The notes under the pieces were generated by a model, which was given only the letters and a program-made list of their open reading frames with translations, was not told the DNA's origin and searched no databases. A program made the translations under genes and the position numbers. From Clostridiales bacterium (lineage in GTDB: Bacteria > Bacillota > Clostridia > Christensenellales > Aristaeellaceae): 64,000 nucleotides of DNA. Shown in pieces: positions 43,228 to 52,684 of this stretch. How positions within the stretch are numbered: the first letter of the stretch is position 1; each line of letters begins with the position of its first letter. Where the stretch lies: the NCBI GenBank assembly GCA_015056365.1, contig SVGM01000001.1:1-64000 (forward strand). Direction: 5' to 3'.

Positions 43228-44169
43228 ATGTCTCTTCTGTATTGGCTGCAATCCATCCGTACACCCGCGCTGGATGCCATCTTCTCCACCATCACCCAGC
43301 TTGGCGAAGAAACGGTGCTGATGCTGGTGGGATTGGTCATTCTGTGGTGTGTCAACAAAAAATGGGGATATCGCTTCTTTTTGATCGGCATGGTGGGCAA
43401 TACCCTCAATCAGCTGCTCAAAGCGATTTTTCTGATCCCCCGTCCCTGGGTGCTGGATCCCGAATTCCCCATTGTGGAATCCGCCCGCGCCGCTGCGGAC
43501 GGCTACTCCTTCCCCAGCGGACATACCCAGACGGCTGCGGGTGTCTTCGGAACGCTGGCAGTCTGGGTTCGCAAGGGCTGTGCGGTTGCCGTATGCATCG
43601 TGCTCATCCTGCTGGTAGGCTTCAGCCGCATGTACCTGGGTGTACATACGCCGCTGGACGTAAGCGTGTCGCTGCTCACCGGCGCGGCTTGTGTGCTGCT
43701 CCTCAATGCGCTTCTCAACCGCTGGGAAAATGACCGCAAGGGCATGCTTTGCATCATCTGCGGTGCGCTGATCTTTGCGCTGGCGCTGGTAGGGTATGTG
43801 TATTTTGCTCCTGTACGCGAGGCCAACATCGCGGAGTTCGACCAGCACGGCAAAAAGAATGCCTGGGTCGTCCTGGGGACGCTGGCTGGCCTGGCGGCGG
43901 GCTGGCTGTTTGACGAATACCGCATTCAGTACGACACCAAGGCCGTATGGTGGGCGCAGCTGTGCAAGCTGATCATTGGTGCCGCGCTGGTGATGGGCGT
44001 GCGTCTTGGCATGAAGCCTTTGCTCCAGGCCATCTTCGGCGATGCGCAGTTCACCAACGGCATCCGTTATTTCCTGATGGCCGTCATGGCCAGCGTGGTC
44101 TGGCCCATGACTTTTAGTTTCTGGAGCAAGCTGGGCCAAAAGGAACTCTCAGCAGAGGAGGCCCTGTAA
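43228..44169 (+). CDS. PAP2-family membrane phosphatase
   Basis: A 313-residue polytopic protein with the three PAP2 motifs: KAIFLIPRP (motif 1), SFPSGHTQTAAG (motif 2) and SRMYLGVHTPLDV (motif 3). Such enzymes dephosphorylate lipid phosphates such as undecaprenyl pyrophosphate or phosphatidic acid at the outer membrane face. Hydrophobic runs continue to the C-terminus (about seven helices), longer than minimal PAP2 proteins. ATG 43228 has GGAGG seven bases upstream. Its stop overlaps the next start (TAATG). Confidence 0.9.
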   Translation: MSLLYWLQSIRTPALDAIFSTITQLGEETVLMLVGLVILWCVNKKWGYRFFLIGMVGNTLNQLLKAIFLIPRPWVLDPEFPIVESARAAADGYSFPSGHTQTAAGVFGTLAVWVRKGCAVAVCIVLILLVGFSRMYLGVHTPLDVSVSLLTGAACVLLLNALLNRWENDRKGMLCIICGALIFALALVGYVYFAPVREANIAEFDQHGKKNAWVVLGTLAGLAAGWLFDEYRIQYDTKAVWWAQLCKLIIGAALVMGVRLGMKPLLQAIFGDAQFTNGIRYFLMAVMASVVWPMTFSFWSKLGQKELSAEEAL

Positions 44170-44645
44170 TGCAGAAGGAAATCCGCATTCTGTTCGTGTG
44201 TCTGGGCAATATCTGCCGCAGTCCCATGGCGGAATTTGTGTTCAAGGATATGCTGCAAAAACGCGGTCTTTCTCAGCGATGCCACGTGGAATCTGCCGCC
44301 ACCAGTTTTGAGGAAGTGGGCAATCCGGTACATCCCGGCACCCGGCGCATCCTCAGCCAGCACGGCATTTCCTGTGCAGGTAAGACCGCCCGCCGGATGA
44401 CGGCACAGGATTATCAGGATTTCGACTACCTCATTGGCATGGACAGCGGCAACCTCCGCGCCATGCGCACCATCTGCTGCGGCGACCCGGACGGCAAGAT
44501 CAGCAAGGTGCTTGATTTCTGCGGAGATCCGTCTGACGTGGCTGACCCGTGGTATACCGGCGATTTTCAGGCAACCTGGCGGGATATAAACCGCGGGCTA
44601 TCTGCCCTGATGGAACAGCTCTTCCCTGAAACGATGAACCGCTGA
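44169..44645 (+). CDS. Low-molecular-weight protein tyrosine phosphatase
   Basis: A 158-residue LMW-PTP. The P-loop CLGNICRS (C-x5-R-S) is near residues 11-18 and the general acid Asp lies in SDVADPWYTGDF. In Gram-positive bacteria related enzymes dephosphorylate BY-kinases controlling capsule synthesis, but arsenate reductases share the fold; no kinase is nearby. It is translated with the PAP2 gene through a TAATG overlap. Confidence 0.92.
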   Translation: MQKEIRILFVCLGNICRSPMAEFVFKDMLQKRGLSQRCHVESAATSFEEVGNPVHPGTRRILSQHGISCAGKTARRMTAQDYQDFDYLIGMDSGNLRAMRTICCGDPDGKISKVLDFCGDPSDVADPWYTGDFQATWRDINRGLSALMEQLFPETMNR

Positions 44646-44656
44646 GGAGGCCTCTT

Positions 44657-45028
44657 ATGTCCAAAGAAACATTTCAGATGGAGATCAGGCAGCTCATGGA
44701 CCAGGGCAGCGGTGAAATGTCCCTTCCCCAGCTGCTGGACCAGATCATTGGCATCATGACCCGCAATCCGGATGGTATGGCAGGCGTGACCAATCGCTAT
44801 CGTCTCTGCGCCACTGATACCGGCTGCACCCGTTCCTTTTCTCTGCAGGACGGTCATTACAGCGAGTTGTCTGCGGAAGACAAGGTAGACGTGACCATTT
44901 CTGCCACAGAAGAAAACCTACTGGCCCTGTTCAACGGCAAGCTCAATCCAGCAGCTGCTATCTTGAAAGGCAAATTGAAGATTCAAGGCAGCTTGGGTGC
45001 GCTGACCAAGCTTGCCGCGCTGTTCTGA
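44657..45028 (+). CDS. SCP2 sterol-binding-domain protein
   Basis: A 123-residue protein consisting of one SCP2 fold, a hydrophobic-ligand carrier found in bacteria that lack sterols. The segment VDVTISATEENLLALFNGKLNPAAAILKGKLKIQG is the family hallmark (about residues 78-112). It is third in the PAP2 - tyrosine phosphatase - SCP2 operon, ahead of a strong terminator, so it may bind a lipid. GGAGG precedes the start by six bases. Confidence 0.9.
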   Translation: MSKETFQMEIRQLMDQGSGEMSLPQLLDQIIGIMTRNPDGMAGVTNRYRLCATDTGCTRSFSLQDGHYSELSAEDKVDVTISATEENLLALFNGKLNPAAAILKGKLKIQGSLGALTKLAALF

Positions 45029-45090
45029 AGCCGCAGTCAAAGGTTGCTTATCGTCATCAAATATTCTCCTATACCCCATCCGTTTACAAC

Positions 45091-45128
45091 AGCAAACCCG
45101 CCCGGGAAATCTCCCGGGCGGGTTTGCT
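45091..45128. terminator. Bidirectional intrinsic terminator
   Basis: AGCAAACCCGCCCGGGA pairs with TCCCGGGCGGGTTTGCT around a four-base loop, between SCP2 (plus) and capA (minus). Confidence 0.92.
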
Positions 45129-45134
45129 TTGCTC

Positions 45135-46337
45135 TTATTCCTCGTCGCTCCACTTCAGCGGATATTCATCCACCACATAATCCAGCGAGCGTCCGTTCTT
45201 CTCCAGCACCTTGAGCACTGCCTCCACATGGGAATCCTTTTCATAAACAGTGGGCGCAAAGTCGTTGTAGTCAGTACGACTGGAAATGCGGCAAGGAATG
45301 ATCTTGAATTCCTGACCGACCACTTCGCCGTCCATCATCCGAAGACGAAGCTGGAAAATGTAAGTGCTCATGTCATCGGGCTTATTATTTCCCGCAAAGC
45401 TGAAATTGCCCAGCGAATAGCAAATATACTTGCCGTTATAGTACTCAATGGGATTGATCCGGTGGCTATGGTGACCAATCACCAGATCCGCGCCTGCATC
45501 GATGGTGGCACGGCCCAGACGAATCTGGTTCTTGTTGGGCTTGTAGTCCTTCTCATCGCCCCAGTGATAGCTGACAATGACCAGTTCACAGCCCTGCGCA
45601 CGCAGCTGGCCGATGGCATCGGGCAGCTTTTCGATAATCTCATCATGCCGCCCTCCGAAGGTCTGATAGGCAAGGCTGCCGATCTTCACGCTCTTGACGT
45701 TGATGATGGCGGGCTCATCCTCGCTGGCATAGCTGACGCCAGCGCCGAGCAGCGTCTGCTTGGTTTCCGCAAGGCCGTCCTCGCCCATGTCCAGCACGTG
45801 GTTGTTTTCCAGAGAAACCGTCTCCACGCCGTTGTTGGAAAGCATCTCCACAAAGCTGGGATCGGCACGGAAGAGGAAGCTGTTGTTCAGCTTGTCCCGA
45901 TTCTTGCCTGCGGTGGTCAGCGTGCCCTCGAAATTGACCATGGTCAGGTCATCAGCCAGAAAAATATCCCGGGTATTGCGGAAGGGGAAATTCACGTCTC
46001 CGTCCTGTCTGGCCAGTTCCTTGTCAAAGATGGACTTGCCGCCGGACTGGGTGTTGCTGCCGATGGTCACGTCGCCGGTAAAGGACATGGTGAGCAGAAT
46101 AGAACCGTCTTTTTCATACACCGGCTCGCTGGGATCCACCGTGGGTTCAGGAACCGGCGTAGCAGTGACCAATGGTTCTGTGCCGTCCTCGCCGCCGCCG
46201 GTCAGGGCATTGCCATTCTGATCATAAATCACAATGATGACTTCTTCTGTGTCTTCTTCTGCCATAGCCGCAAACGCTACCATGCCCAACAGCAGGCAGC
46301 CGAACAACAGCCATGCCAACATTCCTTTTCGCAGCAT
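45135..46337 (-). CDS. CapA-family (PGA_cap) metallophosphatase-like protein
   Basis: A 400-residue exported protein. After a signal peptide (hydrophobic core ending near AMA, residue 26) and a Pro/Thr-rich linker (about residues 57-75) comes a PGA_cap domain with FTGDVTIG, VNFEGTLT, ENNHVLDMG, SYHWGDE and GHHSHRI in order, the metal-site blocks of calcineurin-like CapA proteins. Some members anchor or release poly-gamma-glutamate, but no pgsBC genes are here, so the role is open. Last gene of the Lrp-aminotransferase-CapA run. Confidence 0.9.
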   Translation of the reverse strand: MLRKGMLAWLLFGCLLLGMVAFAAMAEEDTEEVIIVIYDQNGNALTGGGEDGTEPLVTATPVPEPTVDPSEPVYEKDGSILLTMSFTGDVTIGSNTQSGGKSIFDKELARQDGDVNFPFRNTRDIFLADDLTMVNFEGTLTTAGKNRDKLNNSFLFRADPSFVEMLSNNGVETVSLENNHVLDMGEDGLAETKQTLLGAGVSYASEDEPAIINVKSVKIGSLAYQTFGGRHDEIIEKLPDAIGQLRAQGCELVIVSYHWGDEKDYKPNKNQIRLGRATIDAGADLVIGHHSHRINPIEYYNGKYICYSLGNFSFAGNNKPDDMSTYIFQLRLRMMDGEVVGQEFKIIPCRISSRTDYNDFAPTVYEKDSHVEAVLKVLEKNGRSLDYVVDEYPLKWSDEE

Positions 46338-46358
46338 AGGAACCTCCGTTTTATGTCG

Positions 46359-47543
46359 TCACAGGGTCTGAATGAAGCGGGCGATACGGCTCAACGCCTC
46401 ATTCAGCAGATTCAGTGCCGTAGCGTAGCAGCAGCGGATGTGTCCCTCGCCGCTTTCGCCAAAGGCTGTGCCTGGAACCGCCACGACCTCCATTTCCTTA
46501 AGCAATTTTTCGCAGAACTGCTCGCTGGTAAGCCCCACCTTGGGAATCGCCGGGAACACATAAAACGCGCCCAGCGGCTCGTAGCACTCAAGCCCCATAT
46601 CCCGGAAGGCCTTCACCATCAGGCGGCGGCGTTGATTGTAGCTTTCCTTCATTTGGCGTACATCCTGATAGCCGTCCTCCCGGCCACGGCGAAGCGCCTC
46701 CAGCGCTGCCACCTGTCCCTGACGGGGTGCGCACATGATGGTATACTGATGGATCTTGCACATTACATCGCAGAATGCCGCAGGCGCGCAAAGATAGCCC
46801 ATACGCCAACCGGTCATGGCAAAGGCCTTGCTGAAGCCATTAATGACGATGGTGCGCTCCCACATGCCGGGCATGGTGGCGATGCTGATGTGGCCTTCTT
46901 CGGCGTAGCAAAGCTCTGCGTAGATCTCATCGCTGATGACGATCAGATCTTTCTCAATGAGCACCTTGCTCAGCTTTTCCAGCGCTTCCCGATCCAGAAT
47001 GCCGCCGGTGGGATTGTTGGGGTAAGGCAGAATGATGGCCTTGGTCTTGTTGGTCACAGCCTCCAGCACCGCTTCCGGCGTGAGCACGAAGCCGTTGGAA
47101 GCGTCGGTACGGACAGGCACAGGCTTACCGCCTGCAAAAACCACGCCCGGAGCGTAGCTGACGTAGCTGGGCTGGGGTACCAGCACCTCATCCCCGGGGG
47201 CAACCAGAATACGCAATGCCAGGTCGATGCCCTCGCTGGCGCCTACGGTCACCAGCACTTCCTTTACCGGGTCATAGGTCAGGCCAAAACGGCCTTTCAT
47301 GTACAGGGCGATCTCCTGGCGCAGTTCCAGAAGACCCCAGTTGCTGGTGTACTGGGTCTCGCCATCCAGAATGCTGTTGATAGCCGCATTGCGGATATGA
47401 TAAGGCGTGACAAAATCCGGCTCGCCCACGCCCAGAGAGATGGCTCCCGGCATGGTCTGCGCCACATCAAAAAACTTACGAATGCCGCTTTTGGGCACAT
47501 TGACGATGTCCTGATTCAGATAATCTTTCGCAGAAAAACTCAC
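46359..47543 (-). CDS. Class I/II aminotransferase (aspartate/aromatic family)
   Basis: A 394-residue PLP aminotransferase of fold type I. The PLP-Lys motif is NGFSKAFAMTGWRMGYL, PYPNNPTGG is the cofactor-phosphate region, and the C-terminal Arg of IRCCYA fits the carboxylate-binding Arg. It resembles the AspC/PatA subfamily acting on aromatic, branched or aspartate-type amino acids. The GTG start overlaps the stop of the Lrp gene (GTGA), and no close RBS is seen, so translation is coupled. Confidence 0.9.
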   Translation of the reverse strand: MSFSAKDYLNQDIVNVPKSGIRKFFDVAQTMPGAISLGVGEPDFVTPYHIRNAAINSILDGETQYTSNWGLLELRQEIALYMKGRFGLTYDPVKEVLVTVGASEGIDLALRILVAPGDEVLVPQPSYVSYAPGVVFAGGKPVPVRTDASNGFVLTPEAVLEAVTNKTKAIILPYPNNPTGGILDREALEKLSKVLIEKDLIVISDEIYAELCYAEEGHISIATMPGMWERTIVINGFSKAFAMTGWRMGYLCAPAAFCDVMCKIHQYTIMCAPRQGQVAALEALRRGREDGYQDVRQMKESYNQRRRLMVKAFRDMGLECYEPLGAFYVFPAIPKVGLTSEQFCEKLLKEMEVVAVPGTAFGESGEGHIRCCYATALNLLNEALSRIARFIQTL

Positions 47544-48031
47544 GCTGTGACCACCAGCCTTTTGTCCTCCTTGCCATCCTCAAAGATGATACCTTCGCTC
47601 TTGTAGCGTTTGAGAACAAAATGGGTAGCGGTACCGGTGACGGTCTCCAGCGTACTCAGCTTGGTGCTGACAAAGAAAGCCAGTTCCTTGAGCGTAGGCG
47701 CTTCCACCAGCAGCAAAAGGTCATACGCGCCGCTCATCAGATAGACGGATTTTACCTCATCAAAACGATAAATACGCTCCGCGATGGCGTCAAACCCTTG
47801 ATCCCGCTGGGGAGTGACACGAACCTCAATCATGGCTTCCACCCGTTCCCGGGCGGTCTTGTCCCAGTTAATCACCGGAGAGTAGCGCAAAATCACGCCG
47901 TTTTTCTCCATATCAGAAATGTTGGCAGCCACATCCTCCAGGCTTGCGCCGGTCATGGTGGCCAACTGCTCCAGAGGCAGCCGGCAATCCTCCTTCAAAA
48001 TCTGCAACAGTTCCATCTGCAAATTCTGCAT
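47540..48031 (-). CDS. Lrp/AsnC-family transcriptional regulator
   Basis: A 163-residue regulator. The N-terminal winged helix has LATMTGASLEDVAANISDMEKNGVI, and the C-terminal RAM (AsnC ligand-binding) domain has SVYLMSGAYDLLLLVEAPTLKELAFFV. It ends in a polar tail of about 20 residues. ATG 48031 has GGAG eight bases upstream. It precedes an aminotransferase by four-base overlap, so it probably controls that gene in response to an amino acid. Confidence 0.92.
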   Translation of the reverse strand: MQNLQMELLQILKEDCRLPLEQLATMTGASLEDVAANISDMEKNGVILRYSPVINWDKTARERVEAMIEVRVTPQRDQGFDAIAERIYRFDEVKSVYLMSGAYDLLLLVEAPTLKELAFFVSTKLSTLETVTGTATHFVLKRYKSEGIIFEDGKEDKRLVVTA

Positions 48032-48174
48032 CCGATCCACTCCTTCATTGCCGCAATCCACATACAGCAAAGATTCCATAGCAGGAGTAGTATATCGTAA
48101 AGCTGCCGCTCTTGCAAGTTTTCGATGTGTTCCACGTAGGGATCACGCCGCCGCTGCAATGTGCGGGGAACGAA

Positions 48175-49035
48175 TCATCCCTTCACCGCCCCCGCCATCA
48201 CTCCGGTGACAATATACTTCTGGCAGAACAAATATACCAGCACTATGGGAAGGATGGCCAAAACCAGCATGGCCATCATGGCGCCCATATCCACCGAGCC
48301 ATAACCGCCCTTGAGATACTGCACGGCGATGGGGATGGTCTTGAAGCGTTTCAGATCCAGCACCAGATACGGCAGCAGATAATCGTTCCAGATCCACATT
48401 GCCTGTAGGATCCCCACGGAAACATAGCAGGGCTGCAGAATGGGAGCCACTACGCCAAAGAACACCCGCAGCGGCCTGGCGCCGTCGATCATAGCGGATT
48501 CTTCCATGGCGATAGGGCAGCTTTTCATATACCCAAAAAACAAAAACACCGCCAGACCCGCCCCAAAGCCCAGATAGACCGGAACGATCCCGATAGGTGT
48601 GTTGAGGCGGAGCACATTGGCCGTTTTGCTCAGGGTGAACATCACCATCTGGAAAGGCACCACCATGGACAGGATAAACAGCCGGTACAGGGCTCTGGTC
48701 ATTCGGTTCCAAACACGGCTGATATACCATGCGCACATGGAGGTGAACAAAAGAATGGCCAGCACAGACAGCACCGTGATCACCGTGCTCCACAGCATCG
48801 CCATGGGAAAATCCGTCCTTGCGATGCCGGTATCGTAATTGACAAGCCCGGCAAAGGTCTTTTCATCCGGCAGCGCAAAGGGAGCACGGCTGATATAGAT
48901 CTTTTTTTTCAAGCTGTTGAATACGACCATCACAAACGGGTACAGGTACAGCAGCGCCAGCAATCCCAGCCCAATGCTCAAAAGGGTGTTGATGGTTGTA
49001 CGCTTTCTGCGGGGTTGATTCTTGCCAGCGTTCAC
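48175..49035 (-). CDS. Carbohydrate ABC transporter permease (MalG/AraQ type)
   Basis: A 286-residue inner membrane permease with about six helices. The EAA loop that contacts the ATPase is seen in EESAMIDGARPLRVFFGVVAPIL. The GTG start overlaps the stop of the partner permease gene (GTGA), with GGAGG seven bases upstream. With the MalF-type permease and solute-binding protein it forms a sugar importer. Confidence 0.93.
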   Translation of the reverse strand: MNAGKNQPRRKRTTINTLLSIGLGLLALLYLYPFVMVVFNSLKKKIYISRAPFALPDEKTFAGLVNYDTGIARTDFPMAMLWSTVITVLSVLAILLFTSMCAWYISRVWNRMTRALYRLFILSMVVPFQMVMFTLSKTANVLRLNTPIGIVPVYLGFGAGLAVFLFFGYMKSCPIAMEESAMIDGARPLRVFFGVVAPILQPCYVSVGILQAMWIWNDYLLPYLVLDLKRFKTIPIAVQYLKGGYGSVDMGAMMAMLVLAILPIVLVYLFCQKYIVTGVMAGAVKG

Positions 49036-49880
49036 TGCTGCACCTCCCTTGACTGGGTCAATCGAAGCTGCAACAGGGCGATGCCTACCACAATGGCGCA
49101 AAACACCACCGCCTTGGCCTGACCAGCTCCCTCCCAGCCTGCACGTCCATAAAATGTGTTGTAAATATTCAGCGCCAGCAATTCCGAGCGCCCGGAGGGC
49201 ATGCCATTGGTCAGCGCCAGATTTTGGTCAAATAACTTGAAGCCATTGGTCAGGGTCAAAAAGGTACCGATGGTGATGGAGGGCATAAGCATAGGCAGCT
49301 TCACATGCCATAGTGTTTGCCACGGGCTGGCTCCATCGATTCCCGCCGCTTCGCTGAGTTCTTCCGGGATGGTGGTCAGGCCGGAGATGTAGATGATCAT
49401 CATGTAGCCTGCCTGCTGCCAAAGCATAATCAGCATCAATCCCCAAAAGCCGTACCATTCATTGGTCACAATGGTGACCCCCCAACGCGCCAGTACACCA
49501 TTAAGGATGACCTGCCACAGCCAGCCGAGGACAATGCCGCCAATCAGATTGGGCAGAAACAGGACTGTGCGGTACAGATTCCTGCCTCTGATGGGGCGGG
49601 TCAGCAATAGTGCGATCCCCAGACCAAACAGATTGATCAGTAAGGTAGAGAGTATGGCAAACAGGGTGGTATACCACAGCGAGTGGATAAACGCACCGGA
49701 CGTGTCCGAAAAAGCACGGACATAGTTGTTCAGGCCCACAAATACCGCATCGGACACAGTGGTAAAATCGCAAAAGGACAGATACAGACCCATGCCGAAG
49801 GGCACCAAAAACCCAATGAGAAATGCCAGCAGCGTGGGCAATACAAACACAGGCCAGTATCTCCCAATGAAGCGTTCCAA
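49032..49880 (-). CDS. Carbohydrate ABC transporter permease (MalF/UgpA type)
   Basis: A 282-residue permease with six predicted helices and the EAA loop at LSEAAGIDGASPWQTLWHVKLPML. The TTG start has GGAG eight bases upstream. It is coupled to the second permease. No ATP-binding gene is nearby, so a shared MsmX-type ATPase is likely, as is common in Firmicutes sugar importers. Confidence 0.93.
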   Translation of the reverse strand: MERFIGRYWPVFVLPTLLAFLIGFLVPFGMGLYLSFCDFTTVSDAVFVGLNNYVRAFSDTSGAFIHSLWYTTLFAILSTLLINLFGLGIALLLTRPIRGRNLYRTVLFLPNLIGGIVLGWLWQVILNGVLARWGVTIVTNEWYGFWGLMLIMLWQQAGYMMIIYISGLTTIPEELSEAAGIDGASPWQTLWHVKLPMLMPSITIGTFLTLTNGFKLFDQNLALTNGMPSGRSELLALNIYNTFYGRAGWEGAGQAKAVVFCAIVVGIALLQLRLTQSREVQQ

Positions 49881-49953
49881 ACTGCCATCTCCTTCCGCAG
49901 ACTTGTGTACGCCTCATAGCATTGCCCGCATCCCCTTGCGTTATCCGCTTAAG

Positions 49954-51339
49954 TTACGGTCTTTGGGAATTGGTGACCTCTGCTGCCCAGCCATCCACAA
50001 ACGCACTGCGCACCGTCTCCCAGTCGCCCGTGCCCTGCGCATACTCCAAAAGCGCCGCGCCTACGTTATTCTTCCAGGTTTCGGAAGGAATGGTGGTAAA
50101 GCTCCAGCTTACGGGCGTTTTCCCTGCCTCCAGATACTCGTTTGCTGCTCTTTGCAGGGCGTTATTGGCGGTATATCCCTCATCAAAAGTACGGAACGGC
50201 GTAACAAAGCCCATATCGCCGGACAGGGCTTCTCTGCCCTCGTCACTGGTGATGACCCACTCCAGAAACGCTATGGTGGCGGCAATATCTTCTTCGCTTG
50301 CTCGCTTGTTGACGCACCAGTAATTCTCCGAACCGGTGGTAAGGCCCTGTTCTTCTTCGCCCTGCGCGCCGATATACAGTGGCAGCATGCCCAGTTGTTC
50401 ATCCTCCATGCCGTTTTGGATCAGGCTGTCATAGACCCAGGTGCCGTTCTGAAAGAACACAGCTTCTCCCAGGGCAAACTCTGCCAGGGCGTCTTCATTG
50501 CTTCTGGCGCCGATCATGCCGGGAGGGCAGGTGGCATTGTTGATATACAGATCCCAGATCGCCCGGTAGTGGTCGAGATAGGTTCCCTCAATGGTTTCGC
50601 TGACTTCAACGCCCCGATCCCGGTACTCATAATAGATGGGCATATTGGCCAGATGGGTCTTAAAACGCCAGTCGGAGCTGGAATCCATGCCCGCAGAGGT
50701 AAATGCACCCAGCACGCCCAGTTCCTCTTTGCGGGCCTGAATATCCTCAGCAACCGCCTTGAGCGTTTCAAAGTTGGTAATCTCCTCCGGACGGCTGATG
50801 ACCGCTTCCGGAAGATCACAATACTGCGAAAGCAGCTCCCGATTGTAAATCAAGCCATACGTTTCGATGGCATAGGCAACGCCCAGTACCTCCTGACCAT
50901 CCTTGAGGGCAAATTCGTCGCTTTTCAGTTCGCGATACAACGCGGTTCCGCTCAGATCAAGACAATAGTCCCGCCATGTGCGCAGCCCTACCGGGCCGTT
51001 GACCTGAAACAGCGTAGGCGCCTGCGCCTTCTCCATTTCCGAGCGCAGGGTATCCTCATAAGTATCGGAAGCAGCGGTCATCACCGTGACGGAGATGCCG
51101 GTCTGGCTGGTATATTCCCGCGCCAGTTCCTCCCATTGGGTAGCCTGCTCAGGTTTGAAATTCAGGTAATAAACGGCGCCCGTCTCATTGCCGGTCTGAC
51201 CCGAGGGCTGCCCATTGCTCGGTACAGGCATTTGGGCATCCCCGGGCGCTGCCGGCCCCTCCGCCGTTGCAAAAATCACTGCCAATGACAACAGAACCGC
51301 CACCGCGATAACCAGAGCCATGATCTTTCTCATTTCCAT
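49954..51339 (-). CDS. Extracellular solute-binding protein, carbohydrate type
   Basis: A 461-residue binding protein (SBP family 1 fold), first gene of the sugar ABC system. A signal peptide (MALVIAVAVLLSLAVIFATA) is followed by a Gly/Pro-rich linker, and the middle holds AGMDSS and late WSFTTIPSETWKNNV blocks typical of sugar SBPs. It has no lipobox Cys, unlike most Gram-positive SBPs. ATG 51339 has AGAGG six bases upstream, but nearby ATGs (51333, 51345) are possible. Confidence 0.88.
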   Translation of the reverse strand: MEMRKIMALVIAVAVLLSLAVIFATAEGPAAPGDAQMPVPSNGQPSGQTGNETGAVYYLNFKPEQATQWEELAREYTSQTGISVTVMTAASDTYEDTLRSEMEKAQAPTLFQVNGPVGLRTWRDYCLDLSGTALYRELKSDEFALKDGQEVLGVAYAIETYGLIYNRELLSQYCDLPEAVISRPEEITNFETLKAVAEDIQARKEELGVLGAFTSAGMDSSSDWRFKTHLANMPIYYEYRDRGVEVSETIEGTYLDHYRAIWDLYINNATCPPGMIGARSNEDALAEFALGEAVFFQNGTWVYDSLIQNGMEDEQLGMLPLYIGAQGEEEQGLTTGSENYWCVNKRASEEDIAATIAFLEWVITSDEGREALSGDMGFVTPFRTFDEGYTANNALQRAANEYLEAGKTPVSWSFTTIPSETWKNNVGAALLEYAQGTGDWETVRSAFVDGWAAEVTNSQRP

Positions 51340-51383
51340 CCGCATCCTCTCTCGCCGGGCGCTTTGCTCTTCGTAAACGCAGA

Positions 51384-51410
51384 CTGCCGGAAGCACAATG
51401 CTTCCGGCAG
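51384..51410. terminator. Hairpin between murG and the sugar ABC operon
   Basis: An 11-bp perfect stem (CTGCCGGAAGC / GCTTCCGGCAG) with a five-base loop, between the murG stop and the SBP start on the minus strand. No T run follows on either side, so it may be a terminator or a leader/processing hairpin. Confidence 0.45.
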
Positions 51411-51497
51411 CCATCTTTGCCGGCCATCTGCCCCTAGTGTGAGCGATTCCGGCGTATTTGATTGTTGAAATCCTTACCAGATGTTCAAAAAGAAACC

Positions 51498-52598
51498 TTA
51501 CGCTTTCTGTGCTTTGACGATCAGTTCCAGCACAGCGTCCGTACCATCCTTGACTGGATACTCCTTCAGGGTCTTTTCAAGCTCATGACGTTCCTTGAGC
51601 AGGGTTTCCAGCGCCTGGGTCATGGTTTCAGGCGTCATATCCTCCTGCATCAGCACTCGCGCCAAGCCCTGACGCTGATAGCTCTTGGCATTCTCAATCT
51701 GATCGCCGCGGCTGGCCCCCAGGGGATACGGAACCAGCAACATAGGCTTTTGCAGCGCCAGCAGTTCGCTAAGGGTATTGCTGCCGGCGCGGCTGAGCAC
51801 CAGATCAGCAACGGCCAGCGCATCCGGCATCTCCTCGGACAGGAATTCCTTCTGACAATAGCCCTTGAGGTCCTTCAGGCTCTCGTCCAGGTTGCCCTTG
51901 CCGCACAGATGGAGCACATCCATCTGGGGAAGCAGCCTGGGCAATGCCTCGCGCAGGCACTTGTTGACACTCTGTGCGCCAAGGCTGCCTCCGGTCATCA
52001 GCAGGACGGGTTTCTGCCCATCGAAGCCCGCCAGCGCCAGGCCTGCCGCGCGGCTGCCCTTGAACAGTTCCGGACGCAGGGGCGTTCCGGTCATCACGCC
52101 TTTCTCCCCCAGCGCCTGGGCGCATTCCGGGAAAGTGGTGGCCACTTTGGTGGCGAACTTGGCGCAGATCCGGTTGGCGAGGCCGGGGGTCAGGTCGCTT
52201 TCATGGCACACGGCAGGGACGCGGCACAGCCACGCGCCCACCACCACAGGCACGCTGACAAAGCCGCCCTTGGAAAAGCATACGTCGGGCTTCAGCTTCC
52301 GCATCAGCGCCACGGACTGAAACGCGCCCGCGATCACACGGAAGGGGTCCGTAAAATTCTGCAGGCTGAAATAGCGGCGCAGCTTGCCGCTCTTCACCGA
52401 ATGATAGGTAATGCCCGGGATCTTGGCGATCATTTGATGCTCGATGCCCGCTTCCGTACCGATATAATGAATCTCATATCCCATTTCCTTCAGCCGGGGA
52501 ATCAGGCTCAGGTGCGGCGTCACATGTCCCGCAGTACCGCCGCCGGTGAGGACGATTTTTTTACCATTGGTTTTGACTGCCGATGCGTTTTCCGTCAT
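51498..52598 (-). CDS. murG: UDP-GlcNAc:lipid I N-acetylglucosaminyltransferase
   Basis: A 366-residue GT-B enzyme that adds GlcNAc to lipid I to make lipid II on the inner membrane face. GGGTAGHVTPHLSL at the N-terminus, then YIGTEAGIEHQ, and in the second domain TGGSLGAQSVN with the donor-binding SRAGSNTLSELLALQKPMLLVPYP. It is outside its usual mur-fts cluster, following sigE. GGAGG lies seven bases upstream. Confidence 0.96.
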   Translation of the reverse strand: MTENASAVKTNGKKIVLTGGGTAGHVTPHLSLIPRLKEMGYEIHYIGTEAGIEHQMIAKIPGITYHSVKSGKLRRYFSLQNFTDPFRVIAGAFQSVALMRKLKPDVCFSKGGFVSVPVVVGAWLCRVPAVCHESDLTPGLANRICAKFATKVATTFPECAQALGEKGVMTGTPLRPELFKGSRAAGLALAGFDGQKPVLLMTGGSLGAQSVNKCLREALPRLLPQMDVLHLCGKGNLDESLKDLKGYCQKEFLSEEMPDALAVADLVLSRAGSNTLSELLALQKPMLLVPYPLGASRGDQIENAKSYQRQGLARVLMQEDMTPETMTQALETLLKERHELEKTLKEYPVKDGTDAVLELIVKAQKA

Positions 52599-52684
52599 GA
52601 TGTACCCTCCTATCGGCAGGGGACGTCTGTCACGTCTCCGCCTTCTGCAAAACAGTATATCACAGCCGGGCAGCCCGTGTACAG

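Noticed and set aside
45012-47606. An 864-codon plus-strand frame
   Set aside because: Antisense shadow of CapA and the aminotransferase, both with intact motifs and RBS; such long frames arise from the GC-rich third codon position.
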